From contig JAVSML010000998.1 in NCBI GenBank assembly GCA_038503035.1, positions 62,001 to 126,000 on the forward strand: a stretch of DNA of 64,000 nt, given 5' to 3'. The position numbers were made by a program, and so were the translations under genes. Under the pieces are notes generated by a model. The model had not been told where the DNA came from. It ran no database searches and saw only the letters and a list, made by a program, of their open reading frames with translations. Below, in pieces: positions 12,151 to 24,272 of this stretch. This stretch comes from Crocodylus rhombifer. Lineage: Eukaryota; Chordata; Crocodylia; Crocodylidae. Each line of letters begins with the position of its first letter. The stretch's first letter is position 1.

Positions 12151-12589
12151 TAAACTAGTATTAAGGCTAGCACTATGAAGGCTGAGAGAGGATATGATTG
12201 CACTTAGTAAATCCAGGGTGGTGGAGGACAGAATACACCAGGAAGGTAGAAAAGTTATATAATGTAAAGTACAATGTTAAGACAAGAACAAGTTTAGACC
12301 AGAAATGAAGAAAAGTTTCTAATCACCAGAGCAGTGAGGTTTTGAAACAGACTTCTAGTTAATATAATACAGACAAACAAACTAGGTAACTTTAAATGAA
12401 ACTCTATGGGCACATCCTCACATGCAGGAACATGCACTTGCAATGACAAAAATGTAGCAGCACAAATACAGGGTGGAACTAGAAGAGAGGAGATGCTCTG
12501 GCCAACAGTCAAAGCATCTCCCAGGAGGACTGAGCCTCTGTGTCTGCCATTGCATTTTCCTGTGGTGCGTGTGTGGCATGGCACTTGAT

Positions 12590-14340
12590 GCGACTGCCAC
12601 TGTAAGGAGTCAGAGAGCCTGCTGAGCCACTAGTAGGTGGGGGTCAGACCTAATTGGAGAGTCAGCTGACCCAGGGGGCCAGCAGGTGGGGCTAGGCCTG
12701 ATAGAGAGATTCACCTAGTTGCAAGGGCGACACTTGATTGGAGGAGGGCTGGGTTTAGACAGGGCAAAAGCCCAGAGCCTCAGAGCAGGGCTGGCAGTAA
12801 CATCTTAGGAGCTGGTGAAAAAACCATCACCCAGCAAGAAGGCTGCAACTCCTGAATGCCAGCATGGAGAATAACATCTGAAACCTCTGGACGTTTGGGT
12901 AGGAACTAAGGGGATGGAGGAGGTTCCTGGGGACTCAGTGTGAGAGTCCAGAGCCCTGAGAAGGGGCCTCAGTTCCTGGGGCCTAGTGAGAGGCCAAGCC
13001 AGCGCAGAAGGAGAGGGGCTGAGAGTTTGAGGGGCTAGGTGACCTCTGAGAGAATAACTGAATGTGTGACAGACCTAAGGAAGGGCCTGGGTGAACCCAG
13101 TGAGTGTAGCAGAGCAGGGAACCTTATTGAGGGGCCTAGATGAGCCTAGAGAAGAAAAGAGACTGTATTAAGAGAGACCTATTGGGGGTTCTGGGTGAGC
13201 CCAGAGAGAGGGAATGATTTATGGAGAGGATCCAGAGGGTGGATCTACAGAGAGGAAAGGTCTGGTAGATGGAGGACTGATACTGGGAACCTCGACTGAC
13301 CTATCCTGGGGCCAGGGCCCAGGAAGGGCTGAAGGCTGAAACAGACCACTGCTAAAGACTGCTAGAACCAGGAGCCTGGAGTCTCAACTAGCCTTGAGGT
13401 GAGGCCAGGGCCTAGGAGAGGCCAAAGGTCCCTGTGGTGCCACAGCCAAGAGGGAGGGTTCAAGGGGTGTGCAGCCCAGGATAACAGTAGCTGGTGGTAC
13501 ACCATCTGAGGAGGAGGGATCAAAGGCAGAGGTCCAAGAGTGAGCTGGGGGCCAGAGATGGAGGACTCAGGTGGGAGATGGGCCTGGTGTTTAGCAGCCT
13601 AGGAGGGCCATAGGACATCTAGGGGAAGCCCAAAGAGGGAGAGATAAGATCAGGTAGGCCTGAAGACCAGTCCTGGGTAAGCCCTGAAACGTCATCCTAC
13701 TGGAGCTGATTGGTGTGATAGGGCTGCCTGCGGTGGTGCAGCCTCCATGAAATGCTACACATGGGCCACTCCAGAGAAAGGTGAGGATGGGGCACTGGAA
13801 AGCCTCAGCCACCACTGCCTTGTGGGTTTCCCTGTAGAAGGGGAAGGCTACGGGAACACACCATGACAGAAAAACACCTAATAAAGAAGGGTTGGGACCA
13901 TGCGGGTCCAAAGTCTCAATGAGGGGCCAGGTGAGGGTGGGAACATGTGGATCCCAGAGGCCCAGTGGGCTGGACATGTCCAAGGGACCAAAAGGGGCTG
14001 GCAGCCTGGAGAGGGGCCGAGAGTGAGAGCAAGGCGCCAGGCAGCCCAGGGAGCGGTCGTATGAGACCAACAGGTCTGAGAGCCCTGAGAGAGGTCAGAG
14101 GAGAGACCGAGGGGTCTGGTAGCCTGGTCTGGAGCCAAGAGAGAGAGACCAAGGATTCTGAAGGCCCACATTAGGGCTGAAAGAGGCCAAGGGGTCAAAA
14201 GGCCTAGTAAGGGGGCTGCATCAGTAATTGACAAAACATCTGCAAGGCATGGGACATGGTGATGGGGAGGTACAGAGCCATGTGATTGTAAGGTCATGAC
14301 CACAATTCAGGTGGTCATTATAATAAGATCAGGGCAGCTT
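12590..14340. repeat. Purine-rich degenerate repeat block
   Basis: The plus strand is strongly G- and A-rich, with recurring phrases such as GGGTGAGCCCAGAGAG, GAGGGGCC and AGGCCAAGGGG at irregular spacing. Long open frames on the minus strand (13591-14070 and 13878-14303) overlap in different frames and are Pro/Leu/Ser-rich, as expected when purine bias removes stops; I do not call them genes. The left part (12600-12830) could be an LTR or LTR-adjacent segment, but I see no firm ends. Confidence 0.5.
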
Positions 14341-16689
14341 CCCATGCTATATATACTGTATATATCTATTTAACATCAAAGCATAGCAGGCAAGAGTGGG
14401 GCAGGCAGCCTTTAGAGTGGGGTATTTAAAAAAAATTGGGTACTCCATGACTGTGCACCATGCCACTTCTTTTGCAACAGGTTTTTCTTTTTTTTTTCTT
14501 TTTTTTTGCGGGGGGTGGTTGCTACCAGGTTTTCCTAGTAGAAAATTTTGCCCCTGCCCTGTAAATTTGCAGTGTGGGGCACATTTTATAATGTTCTGGG
14601 CATGCAGTTTGTGGTGCTGCAAAAGGGTTTGCGCTGCCACAAACTGCCTGAACATCTGAATCCTGCCTATATCTTTATTTAAGGGATTATGTAACAGTTA
14701 TTTCCAGTAGATTGGTGACTGAAGATGTCCATCCAGCCCTATATTTTTATAATACTATAATTGTTTCTAATTAAGTACATAACAAACCTAATTAATGATT
14801 AACCTGTGGAAACCCTCTACTAGACATAGAACTGATGATGATACACAGTTGATAGTGAGACAGTAGAACACAAAAATACTGAACAATTCAATGTACATCT
14901 GATGGAGGATTCACCATCCCTGTGTGGTTTCATGTGCTGTATAATGTTATGCTATACAACAACCAATAAAGTTTGTAGGTAATCTATGATTGACTGTATA
15001 TTGGTAATTTTAATATAAGGGGAAAATATCTGATCATATCATTTGGGAGAGAAACTTGGGATGTGAAAAAATTCTTTATATTGTAATGGTGACCTGAATT
15101 TTAGAATTTTTCTTCTTATGGGAAACTTTTTTTCCATTTTAAAATTGGGACTGAATCAATTACACATTAATCTAAAAAAAATAGTCTGAGAACAGCTTTA
15201 TTTTGGTGGAAAAAAATTATAGAAAAAATTGTCAAAGTAAACTGAATTTGAAACCTCTCCCCTAAGTCCTCCCTCCTCCCTTCCCCAGTTTTATCAAAAG
15301 GACATTTCAAACAAAAAACCAAAAGTTTTGATTACAATATTTTAACCTATGTTATATTAAATCTGCAATTTCAACAGTAACACCATTAGGCTCCAGTAAG
15401 CAAAACTGTTGAGAATTATATGCAAACAGTAACATTATTTGAATTATGACAGGAAGCAAAGGCATGCTGAACTATTACAATGCAACAAGAGACTATTGAT
15501 TACAATATTATGCTAGCAAAATATGTCAGAAAAATATGCTGTAATGAGGGAAAATATAGTCTTCATATAAAACAGAAGAGGGTACACAATTTGAAACCAA
15601 AATAGACTTCTAAAAGTATGGATTTTTTGTGCCTGGTAAGCAGGAATAGCATTGATTTGAGAAGTATTTTAGTAAAACAATATACCTATAGAATTTGAAA
15701 ATGTCAGTGTAAATGATTCATCCTTACATTACTGTAAGCATTGTATTGAATATCAAGAATGGATTTAAAAATCTGTCCTCTAATTAATTCTTCTTTCTAT
15801 CCTTCAGTTAATTAGTTTAAAGGGAAAAAACTTAATCTTATCATTTTTTGCATAAATAATACAATGCATTAAATGCAAATATTATAGACTTTGTCTGTTG
15901 TCACAGAAAATGGATGGTATGGTTAGCAAGTCCAAGGACAACCATAAGTAGTTCAGAGAACTGAAAAATATGACATTTCCTGAAGATTTTTGGCTCCTTT
16001 CTCAAGCTAAGCAAGCCAAAATATAGTGGTATCAGAATGCAGTTTCCAGGTTAGAAAATATCCTTTCCATCTTGCCAGACTCTCAGGAGGAAGATCTCAG
16101 TGAGATCAAAGGTGACAAACAGGACCTCATTTAGAGAAACTAGCCAACCCTCAAGGAGAGAACTTTTAACGCATGCTCATCAATCAGCCCTCTTCACCCT
16201 GGTTTTTTTTTGCATGACCTAATCCAAGATGTGCTTTATTCAATGGTCAGAATTAAAATACCTACAAAAGCTTTGAGGCATCTGTTGTCCGTTTGAGATA
16301 ATAAGCACTGCTGATTTGTGATAAAGCAATGGAATGGTAATTAAATTTCTAGCAAGAGAGCACTTGTACTGTACTACAGATAATTGAAACTGTTTAATGC
16401 TCTCCTTCCATCTTTTCATACCAGTTAAGCATTAAAAACAGCACTAAAATGCTGTAGTATTAAAATAAACTAAAGATATGCTTTTATCAAATATGAGTTG
16501 TAAACCCTCTATTAAATTTTAGGAAAATGTGGTTCTACGTTTGTACCCAGATACAAATTTCTCAATTTGGATCCACCTCTAGACAGAGGAAATATTTGAA
16601 AAAGGTAGTGAAAAGAAATGTGTGCGCAACAAAAGAAAAACCTTGGGATTTATAAAGCAGTCTATCTAACTGAGATACCTAAAAGGATT
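14341..16689. other. No gene seen; AT-rich unassigned DNA
   Basis: About 2.3 kb without any recognisable exon, RNA gene or repeat end. Homopolymer T and A runs near 14487-14510 are the only low-complexity feature noted. Confidence 0.5.
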
Positions 16690-17650
16690 ATAGAGTATAG
16701 AGGCAATTAATCCATTTTTAGGCACCTAGATGAAAGACGATGATCAAGGACAGCCCATGTAGATTTGTCAAAAGCAAGACGCACTTGACCACCTTGATTT
16801 TCTTCTATGACAAGATGACAGGTGAATTGATAGAAGGTAGTGGATGTGATGCCTTGGCTTCAGTAAAGTTTTTGGCACCATCTCCCACAGTCTTGTTAAT
16901 AAGCCAAGGAAGTATATTCTAGTTGAAAATAATATGATATGAAAAGTGGATACAAAACAAGTATTATGTGCCAAAAGAGTCATTATTGTTCTTTCTATCT
17001 AATCAAGTGTGGTTTTTTGTTTTTGTTTTTTCCTGATCCCCAGTTCTGGCCCCAGTACTGTTTAATATCTTCATTAATGATTTGGAGGATGGGATTGTGA
17101 GTGCACACCTAGCAAACTTGCAGACATCAAGCTGGGAAAAAGTGTAAACATTTTGGAGGGTAGGACTGGGATTCAGATAAACTGGAAATGTGGAAATCAA
17201 TAAAGGCAAGTGCAGAGTCCTGTGTTCATGATGAAACAATCATATGCGCAAATACACAGTGGGGAATGACTGGCTAGGACATGTTGCTGCAGAAAAGAGC
17301 CTGGGACTATAAATCGACCGTAAACTGAATATAAGCCAACAGTATGCTCTTATTGAGTGGGGAGGATATAAATAAAAGCTAATAGCATACTGGTCTGTAT
17401 TAACAGGAGCACTCCTTGCAAATAAAAGGAAATTATTCTTCCACTCTCTTCAGCACTGATGAGGCCCTACCTAGGGTAGGTTTCAGTTTTGGATAGCACA
17501 CTTCAGGAAGGATGTGGGCAAATTAGAAAGAGTCCAATGGAGAGCAAAAACAAAAGAAGAAAAAAGACCAGATGCCTAGGGAACATGACTTTCAAGACAA
17601 GTTTGGAAGAACTAAAATTATTTAGCCTGAAGTCCTTTCAAGGCCAATTT
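16690..17650 (+). mobile_element. CR1 LINE fragment (RT region)
   Basis: A decayed CR1 RT segment. At 16740-16830 the frame reads CRFVKSKTHLTTLIFFYDK, equivalent to the CR1 GF-KG-S--TNL--FYDKVT region. Near 17041-17090 it reads PVLFNIFINDLEDGI, the conserved stretch before the active site. The catalytic ADDT box is degraded (AKLAD/NLQTS-like). Sequence to about 17640 corresponds to the C-terminal RT and thumb. It stops short of the assembly gap at 17753. Confidence 0.82.
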
Positions 17651-17752
17651 TCTATGCATTTATTATTCTAAAGCCTCTACCAATTTGGTCAATGGGTCTC
17701 CCAGTATTGCCAACTCCCATGATTTTTGGCATTGTTCTTAAAGTCTACACTT

Positions 17753-17762
17753 NNNNNNNNNN
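17753..17762. other. Assembly gap (10 N)
   Basis: Ten undetermined bases. The true gap length is unknown, since a run of exactly ten is usually a placeholder. Confidence 0.99.
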
Positions 17763-17799
17763 CTTTTATTAGCTTTTATATGGAACATGGATTTTCATT

Positions 17800-17960
17800 T
17801 CTACCCAACACTTTTACAATCTTTTACAATCTTTTCTCCTATGCCTGAAGAAGGGTGTTTGCCCCTGAAATCTTGCAGTTAAAGAATTATTTTGCAAAAA
17901 TCTAGCTGGTCTAATAAAACATATCACCTCTACTGCAAGACCTGATTCCTCAGATGCCTA
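17800..17960 (+). repeat. Penelope-like 3' tail
   Basis: The phrase CCTGAAGAAGGGTGTTTGCCCC is followed by TCTTGCAG, CTAGCTGGTCTAATAAAA and ATCACCTCTAC. It matches 29845-29980 closely. A 10-bp unit CTTTTACAAT is duplicated at 17811-17830. Confidence 0.65.
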
Positions 17961-19640
17961 ATGGATTTAGAAGCTTTATTCATTTTCAAAAGAACAGGAT
18001 ATCCTCATTCCTTTTAAATCTAATCATCACACCTCCTGCATCCCTATTTAGGAGAGTAAGGCACCCCATTCACCCTTGGGCTGATTGTCTGCATTGTCTT
18101 GAGAGGTGCTACTTTCCCTTTCTCTCACTGTGCACCTGCAAGGGGAAGATGAAGGGCAGATTCTGCCCCATTAAATTGTCAGGCAGCACAGCAGGTACAA
18201 TTCTGCTTTCCTTACTACACAATTGTGCCTGTGGTGAAGGAACACAGTATCTTTTGTAGCTTTGAAGCTCTCAGCCTTGACATAGCAGAAATGACAAAAA
18301 TGATAAATGAGAAAAATACAACCCTATATATATCTTCACCATTGTAACATTTGCTGGACATAGTTAAACCAATTTTAAAAAATTAAGTTTCTGTAGGTCT
18401 CTGCTACGTTGTACTTGGAAAAGATGGCATGCACATTAAAACTGTAGACTAAAGTATTATAGACATAACATACATTATTTGCTTCACTGCTTTCACAGAG
18501 ACATTCCCAAACCTCATCCAAAGAAGGCAACCTGAAATGTGCTTTTCTTTCATTTCCAAGAAGCCTTTTTTTTTTATCTTCAAACTTCCTTACAACAAAA
18601 ACCAGATCTTCTGGAAACAGATCTTCACTGCACTCATTACCTGGGCTAACTAGGTTAGGTTGTTATAGGTCTGCTGCAGTCATCTTTGTTTTCCTCTGTA
18701 GATATATTTTCAATGTTTGCATGACATTTCAGTGGTGTGTGAAAAGCTATAAAAACATACTGGTTTTGCCTGTATCCAACCCCCTTAGAAGGCACATCTT
18801 TGCATCTTTCAATTAGTCCTCTGTGTCCAAACTTACACTGGCAGTGTAGGCTTGATCACTAAAGCAAAGCAGTATCCTCAGCCACTGAACCTCAATTACT
18901 AGCTTAAAACACCAAGAAATAATCCTGAAGAGAAAAATGTGAAGATCCCAATATCATTTTTAAATAAATGCCCCATTTTTCTTCCATGCTTTCTCAATTC
19001 ACCTCTATTCTGATAACATGTGGATGGGAAAAGAGGATGAGTCAGTTCCATGCTCGGAAATGAGAAGTCACACAAATCAAAATCTCCCAAAACCCTTAAG
19101 AGGTACCAGACAACAAAATGTTAATATAGGTGACTTCAGGTTATTCAAATGCTCCTCCTGTGAGTCCTTTACACACATCTCCCACGTACATGTGGCTCTT
19201 TTTCAGCTCTGTTACTTGCCACTTCCATGTGCTTCCGGACAATGGCACTTGCAAGTCCAATGCAAACTACAGGACAGCATTTTTTTCTGCAGTCAAATAT
19301 TTCCATTCCTGCCTCCACACAGCAACAGCACTGAAATAACTAACTACCCCACTGTCTATACCACAGGTTACAACGGCTCAGCCTAACACACAGTTTCCAC
19401 ATACTCACTTCTTCCCTGCCTTCTTTACTGCAGACCTGGCAAGGCAGCCTTTCAAGGAAAGGCAAAACCACAGTGAAGCTTTCTTTCAGAGGCTTGTACT
19501 GTGGCCCTAAATTAGAATAGATCTGAGTAGCTGCCATGCTCTGTAAAACCTTTAACACCTTGGATAAACTTTCTTAAAAATTCATAATTATTTACTTATG
19601 GAGTCAATTTTGCAAATGTTAGAAATTCTGTCTTTCTATG
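17961..19640. other. No gene seen
   Basis: Unassigned DNA. Open frames of up to 122 codons (19018-19386 plus) have no recognisable domain, and an alternative overlapping frame is equally open, so I do not call them. Confidence 0.45.
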
Positions 19641-19649
19641 ACTGTAGGG

Positions 19650-19790
19650 GTTCACATGCCTGAATCCCCACCCAGCAAAGCTCTTAAGTGCCTGAACAAT
19701 TTGATCAGTCCCACTGGGATTCCTTTTGAGTTTAAAGTAAGGCACGGGCTTAAGTGGTTTGCTGAATCAGGGCCCTCGTGATTACATTGG
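19650..19790. repeat. Fold-back repeat (family C)
   Basis: Left arm near 19660-19697 (CAGCAAAGCTCTTAAGTGCC) pairs imperfectly with the right arm near 19742-19778 (GGCTTAAGTGGTTTGCTG). A second member of the same pattern, with the GATTC-GCAAA words, lies at 61244-61373. The family looks like an old MITE or SINE common in reptile DNA; the class is uncertain. Confidence 0.5.
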
Positions 19791-20406
19791 CCTCACTTCA
19801 AGGTAAAAGCACATTGTTCCAAATAAACTGGCTTGATTTTCTATTGTAAGCAATTCAGTTTCAACAGTGCATGAATGAAATGAAAAGCCTGTAATTTAGA
19901 AGAATGCACAGGTAAAAGTTTTCTGTTGCTCCTCCTCTGAAAGTGACTAGACAGGCTCTGTTAAAGTGACATTCTGAAAATTAAGTGGGTATTATCTGTT
20001 GTGCTAGCGTCCAACTTTCAGAACAGACTTTCCCTACACTTTTTAGCTATTTTTTTCATTCTCATTTCTGTTACTTTGACTGCTCAGCAGACACTTCCAT
20101 CTTCCTTATGCAATCGTGAATTTTATCTATTTCTTTTCCCCAAGTATAGCCTAAAGGATAAAGTAGAAACAATTATTTTAAAGTTAAGGCCGTGGAAGTA
20201 GTTTTGCATTGAATTTCAAGGAAGCATTCAGGAAGAAAGATTATCCGCCCATTCTGAGAAAGATAGAAAATTGTAGCAAAAAGACATTATTAATAAAATC
20301 TCTAAAAGAGCAAGAGAGAAGAAAGTGCCCACCCCTATTCCCATTGAAGTCAATGGAAATATTCCCATTGACTTCAATACAAATTGAGTTGGGCCTGGAG
20401 TTACTT

Positions 20407-21012
20407 TAGGGTCCCTCTACATGTTACAGGTATTGCACAATTAACTGGTTAATTGTGCAATTACTTTGAGAGCAGCTACACGTGCAAACTGCCTGTCGCA
20501 CCATAAAAAGGTCCAGCCAGTTATAAAGTTACACCTTGAAAAGATGTATTAAATTTCTAGCTGGTTGCTATTGAGATTTAATTTGTATGTCTACTAGGAT
20601 GATCCCTGTGGCTGAGAGCCCCATCAGCTGAAGGATCTTTGCAGGTGGTAGGGGTGCACCATGCACAGCTGGAGCTGGGAGTCTTGCAACTAAGAGGACT
20701 CTCAGCCCCTGCAGCTGCCAGCTCTGGGTCCTGGCAGCAGAGGGCCCTAGAGTCCCACAGTTGTGGATGCTGGGCCCTGGCAGCCAGAGATCACGGCTGC
20801 CCTGAGAGTGCATGAAACCCCAGGGGCTGACGAATTGTGGCTGCCATGATTTCCCAGCATTAGGAATGCATGAAATTGAGGGGGATCCCAGCCATGAGAA
20901 TTTACTTCTTGCTGGTGTAGGGGGTGCAAAAGTGGGATGGCAGGAAAGACGATTGTGTGGATCACGTATTAGATCCCGTTACACCTTTACCTGCACATGT
21001 AGAGGAGCCCTA
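20407..21012. mobile_element. MITE, family B (606 bp)
   Basis: The ends are TAGGGTCCCTCTACATGT and, inverted, TAGGGCTCCTCTACATGT. Just inside the left end lies a perfect palindrome at 20432-20461: arms ATTGCACAATTAAC and GTTAATTGTGCAAT around a 2-base centre. The core is GC-rich, and both strands show open frames there only because of composition. Flanks AGTTACTT and AGAAACAG match at only 4 of 8 positions, so a target duplication is not established. Related: 11700-12150 and possibly 30387-31470. Confidence 0.75.
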
Positions 21013-21020
21013 AGAAACAG

Positions 21021-22047
21021 ATCACTGGACAAAAAATGCAAAGAGAAAGCAATATAAACATCTATACCAGGGAGTATGGGGTGTAGCTGAATGTATTTTG
21101 AATAACACTCTGGAATTGCAGATTTGGGGGTTTTGCAGAATTGTGTAAAAATGATTAGCTGTCTTTGGCCAGCTCTAATTTATGGTTCTACTGTTTTGGT
21201 CATTTCTTAGACTTGAAATCAAGGATGTTCAAATGTGCTATAAAGGTTCAATTCCCTATCCTCTTTTCATACACTCTGCTCTGTCTCCCAGGATGTGCAG
21301 CACAGAGAAGACCTGTGATTTCTACTGGAAATATTGGTAATTTAATGAACTACCTTTTGAACTATGTGTATGTCATTAAACGGTCCCTGGCATAAGATTA
21401 TCTAGCAACCTTTTAATATACTTGTTAGATTATTCAAATAAAATTAGTCAGCCATGTTCTACTTTGATTTATATCTCATATCTTAAGCTAGATTGCATAG
21501 TGCTTTCTAAGCATCCAGGCACTGCAGAAAGGAGACATAATTACAAGAAAAAAGGTAAGTACATATGAATAACCAGGACTAGAACTCTGCTCTTTTAAAT
21601 CAAATAAATGAAACATCTACCAATTGAGGTTAAAGAATTGGGGTTAACTCCCTTAAATTGTAATAGTAAAATAATCTTATGAGCCAACTTCTAGATGATA
21701 AGGACTTGACTATGTTAAATATAATGAGTCTGCACAAAATTGGGTTCAGTAACTTCAAAATTAAATTTAAAATTAGTCCTATAGGCCTAATCATGGGAGA
21801 TCTTTGAATTGTATCAATTTCCATTGAATTAAACACAAGATAAAGATTCTCAGCAATTTTCAGGGTTGATTTCTTATAGTGCATAGCAGGTACTCACAGG
21901 GAGATGTATAATATTACCTGAATTGCTCTGCTTGACAGCACTCCCAGGAGCAACAATGCTGCTCTGACATAAGCAATGCTTATTTCCCACTGACTAAGAA
22001 AAAGCTTCTGTTAGCAGGGAGACAAACTGTCATAAGATCCTCTAGAC
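21021..22047. other. No gene seen; AT-rich unassigned DNA
   Basis: No recognisable coding or repeat structure between two MITEs. Confidence 0.5.
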
Positions 22048-22055
22048 AGTTATGT

Positions 22056-23174
22056 CAGTGGGGGTCAACTTTTGGGGCAGTGTACCACAAATTAAGCCTG
22101 TGTCCTCCCCATTGGCAGGTACCATTATAATACCTGGGCAAGTACCATAATAATACCTGTGCCTGGCCCCAGATTCAGTGTTCTACTTTCAGGTCCATGC
22201 TCTGTACTCCTTGCCCAAATCTACTGCTCTGTTTTCTGCTTTCTGCCCTATCTGCAGAAATTCTGCCCTATTCTGTGCTACTGAATCTGTGCTACTTTCC
22301 CCCCTCCCTGATCTGCTGCATGCCACACACAGAGGCTGCCTCTGCCGCTTGTGACACACAGGCCATGGGCTGGCCACTAGGCCTGTGTGAAATTTCTCCA
22401 GGTGTTTCATTTCAAAGCTGTTTGATGTGTTTTGAGCTCAAAACAGCAAAATCAAAATGAAACAAAAGGCTACAAAACAGCTTTGAAAGGAAGTGAGGGC
22501 ACTTGAAACATTTTGAAAGTTTTGAAACATTTTGAGTTTCGAAGCTGGGCTTACTTGGCTTCAGCACTGGTACCAGACAGAAGCAGCAGACTCCTCTCAT
22601 GCAGCATGCAGATCTGGGGGCTCGCACCCCCTGGAGGAGTCTGGCACAGCCCAGAAGCCCTCCCAGGGGTGTCAGGCCCCAGATCTACACCCCAAATGAA
22701 AAGAGGCTGCCTCTGCAACCTGGGACCAATGCAGTGGCAGCCTCCTCTCATCCAGCTCACAGACCCGGGGGCTTGCACCCCAAGGAGGGCTGCTGAGCTA
22801 TGCCAGACTCCTCCTGCCAGGGTGAGAACCTGGACCTGCATGCCGGATGAGAAGAGACTGCTGCTGCTGGCAAGTGTCAGGAGCTGTGGTTTGAGGTGCC
22901 ATTTCCCAGAAACCTCTGCACCTATCTCCTTGAAACTGGGCAGACTTCTCATCCAAATCAGGCAAGAAATGACAACATTCTAGGTATTTTCATGATTCTC
23001 CATTACAGCTTATGGGCAAAACATCGAAACAGTGAAACATTTTCGACAAAATGAAATGGGACAGTGCTTTGAAATGAAACGAAACAATGAAATGAAACAC
23101 TGTCCCTTCACAATGGTGAAATGGATGTCAAAACAAAATGATGGTGTTTTGCACAGCCCTACTGGCCACCCCTG
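22056..23174. mobile_element. hAT-type MITE, family D, split by a family-A MITE
   Basis: The left end is CAGTGGGGGTCAACTTTTGG. The right end, read across the inner insertion, is GGGCTGGCCACCCCTG, whose complement CAGGGGTGGCCAGCCC is the expected inverted partner. The interior matches 32103-32318 (TTTCTGCTTTCTGCCCT, CAGAGGCTG). Flanks AGTTATGT and GTTTATAT agree at 5 of 8 positions, so this is an older 8-bp duplication. The element was later cut at 22378 by another MITE. Confidence 0.8.
22378..23161. mobile_element. hAT-type MITE, family A, perfect 8-bp TSD
   Basis: The 784-bp element starts TAGGCCTGTGTGAAAT and ends with the complement of TAGGGCTGTGCAAAAC. It is flanked on both sides by the identical octamer CTGGCCAC (22370-22377 and 23162-23169), the hallmark of hAT transposition. 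The arms are rich in GAAAC/GTTTC words, and the core is GC-rich. There is no transposase. Open frames in the core occur on both strands and reflect composition. Confidence 0.92.
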
Positions 23175-23182
23175 GTTTATAT

Positions 23183-24272
23183 TATTTGAATGTTCAGAAA
23201 TTATTTCCTTCTCGTGCCAGGAGTGCTACTATGCACCTAACTCTTTCTGAGAACCTGTATTTAACTTCTAATTAAATGCGCATGTCCTGTCAATAATTTT
23301 TTTTAAAATGTAAAACAAAACAACCCCCCCCCCGCTTATTCATAAAGTGTTTTTGTTCCATCAAGACTTCTGGAAGATTATCTCTTTTGCTGAGCTAGAC
23401 AAAGGAAAAAGGTAAAATTTCTTCAAATAAAATGAGGTTATTGTACCGAGCTGGTGACTTTTTAATAACATTTGTAATGGATTTTCCATCCATATTTCCA
23501 CTCTTTTGGTACCATAAAAAAAAAGTATCACAGCTGATGTTATTTTTAGGTTTGATGATGGCCTTTTTTTAAAGTGATAATATACTATAGAGTCCTAGAC
23601 TGTCACATACTTAAGAATAATTACAATCAAGCTCATGAAATTTTAACATAGAAACCGTTGCATTATTTAGAACGTTAATGTGGTTTCAGGAAAAAGTAAT
23701 TACTGGTTATCTATTGCCAAAGACATCGTTTGCTGTCTAACTCCAGGGGTGCTGTATATGCAGGAATCAAGACAGAGAGTGCTTTGAATATTTCAAATAA
23801 TTCTACAGTACATGCTATTTTGTGCCAATTTTTTTTCTCAGTTATGAATATAATTGATGCTTAAAAGAACAGAAAAACATTAAAAAAAAAGTCCTTGAAC
23901 TTGTAAAATCACCTGTCTTGGCTGAGAGAATTGGACTGAAAACAAAAAGAATCACTGTAATACTTCTCCATTTATAGTGAATCATCTTTGTTTCAGCCTT
24001 CTTGGGTGACACATGTCACAATATCTTCCCCATTATCATAAGTTCCTCCAGTTACACAAGCAAGTCATCATGGCAAACTGAGGAAAATGTCAGGTTGATC
24101 AGTGCAAAAAGTTATGTCAAAAGTTAAAATAATTTAATTGGCAGCAACTATAGTTACAGGTGAAATACATTTGAAGGTGAAGGAATTGGCTCCCCTTGTC
24201 AGATTGTTATTTTCATTATATTGCAAGGCACATTGAAAATTTTAGAAAATGTAAAACCCGTCTCTAAAATCC
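23183..24272. other. No gene seen; AT-rich unassigned DNA
   Basis: No coding signal. A short C-run occurs near 23325-23334. Confidence 0.5.

Noticed and set aside
13591..14303. Overlapping 159- and 141-codon minus-strand open frames
   Set aside because: They occupy different frames of one purine-rich block, are Pro/Leu/Ser-rich and have no domain. Stop scarcity follows from composition.
19018..19386. 122-codon frame with cysteines
   Set aside because: No recognisable domain, a second frame is open over the same bases, and no splice or promoter context supports it.
20340..20380. CCATTGAAGTCAATGG and CCATTGACTTCAAT words as a regulatory palindrome
   Set aside because: This self-complementary word is common in old reptile and bird repeats, and there is no supporting promoter context.
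22513..22983. 156-codon plus-strand open frame and a 133-codon minus frame
   Set aside because: Both lie in the GC-rich core of a MITE with defined ends and overlap on opposite strands.
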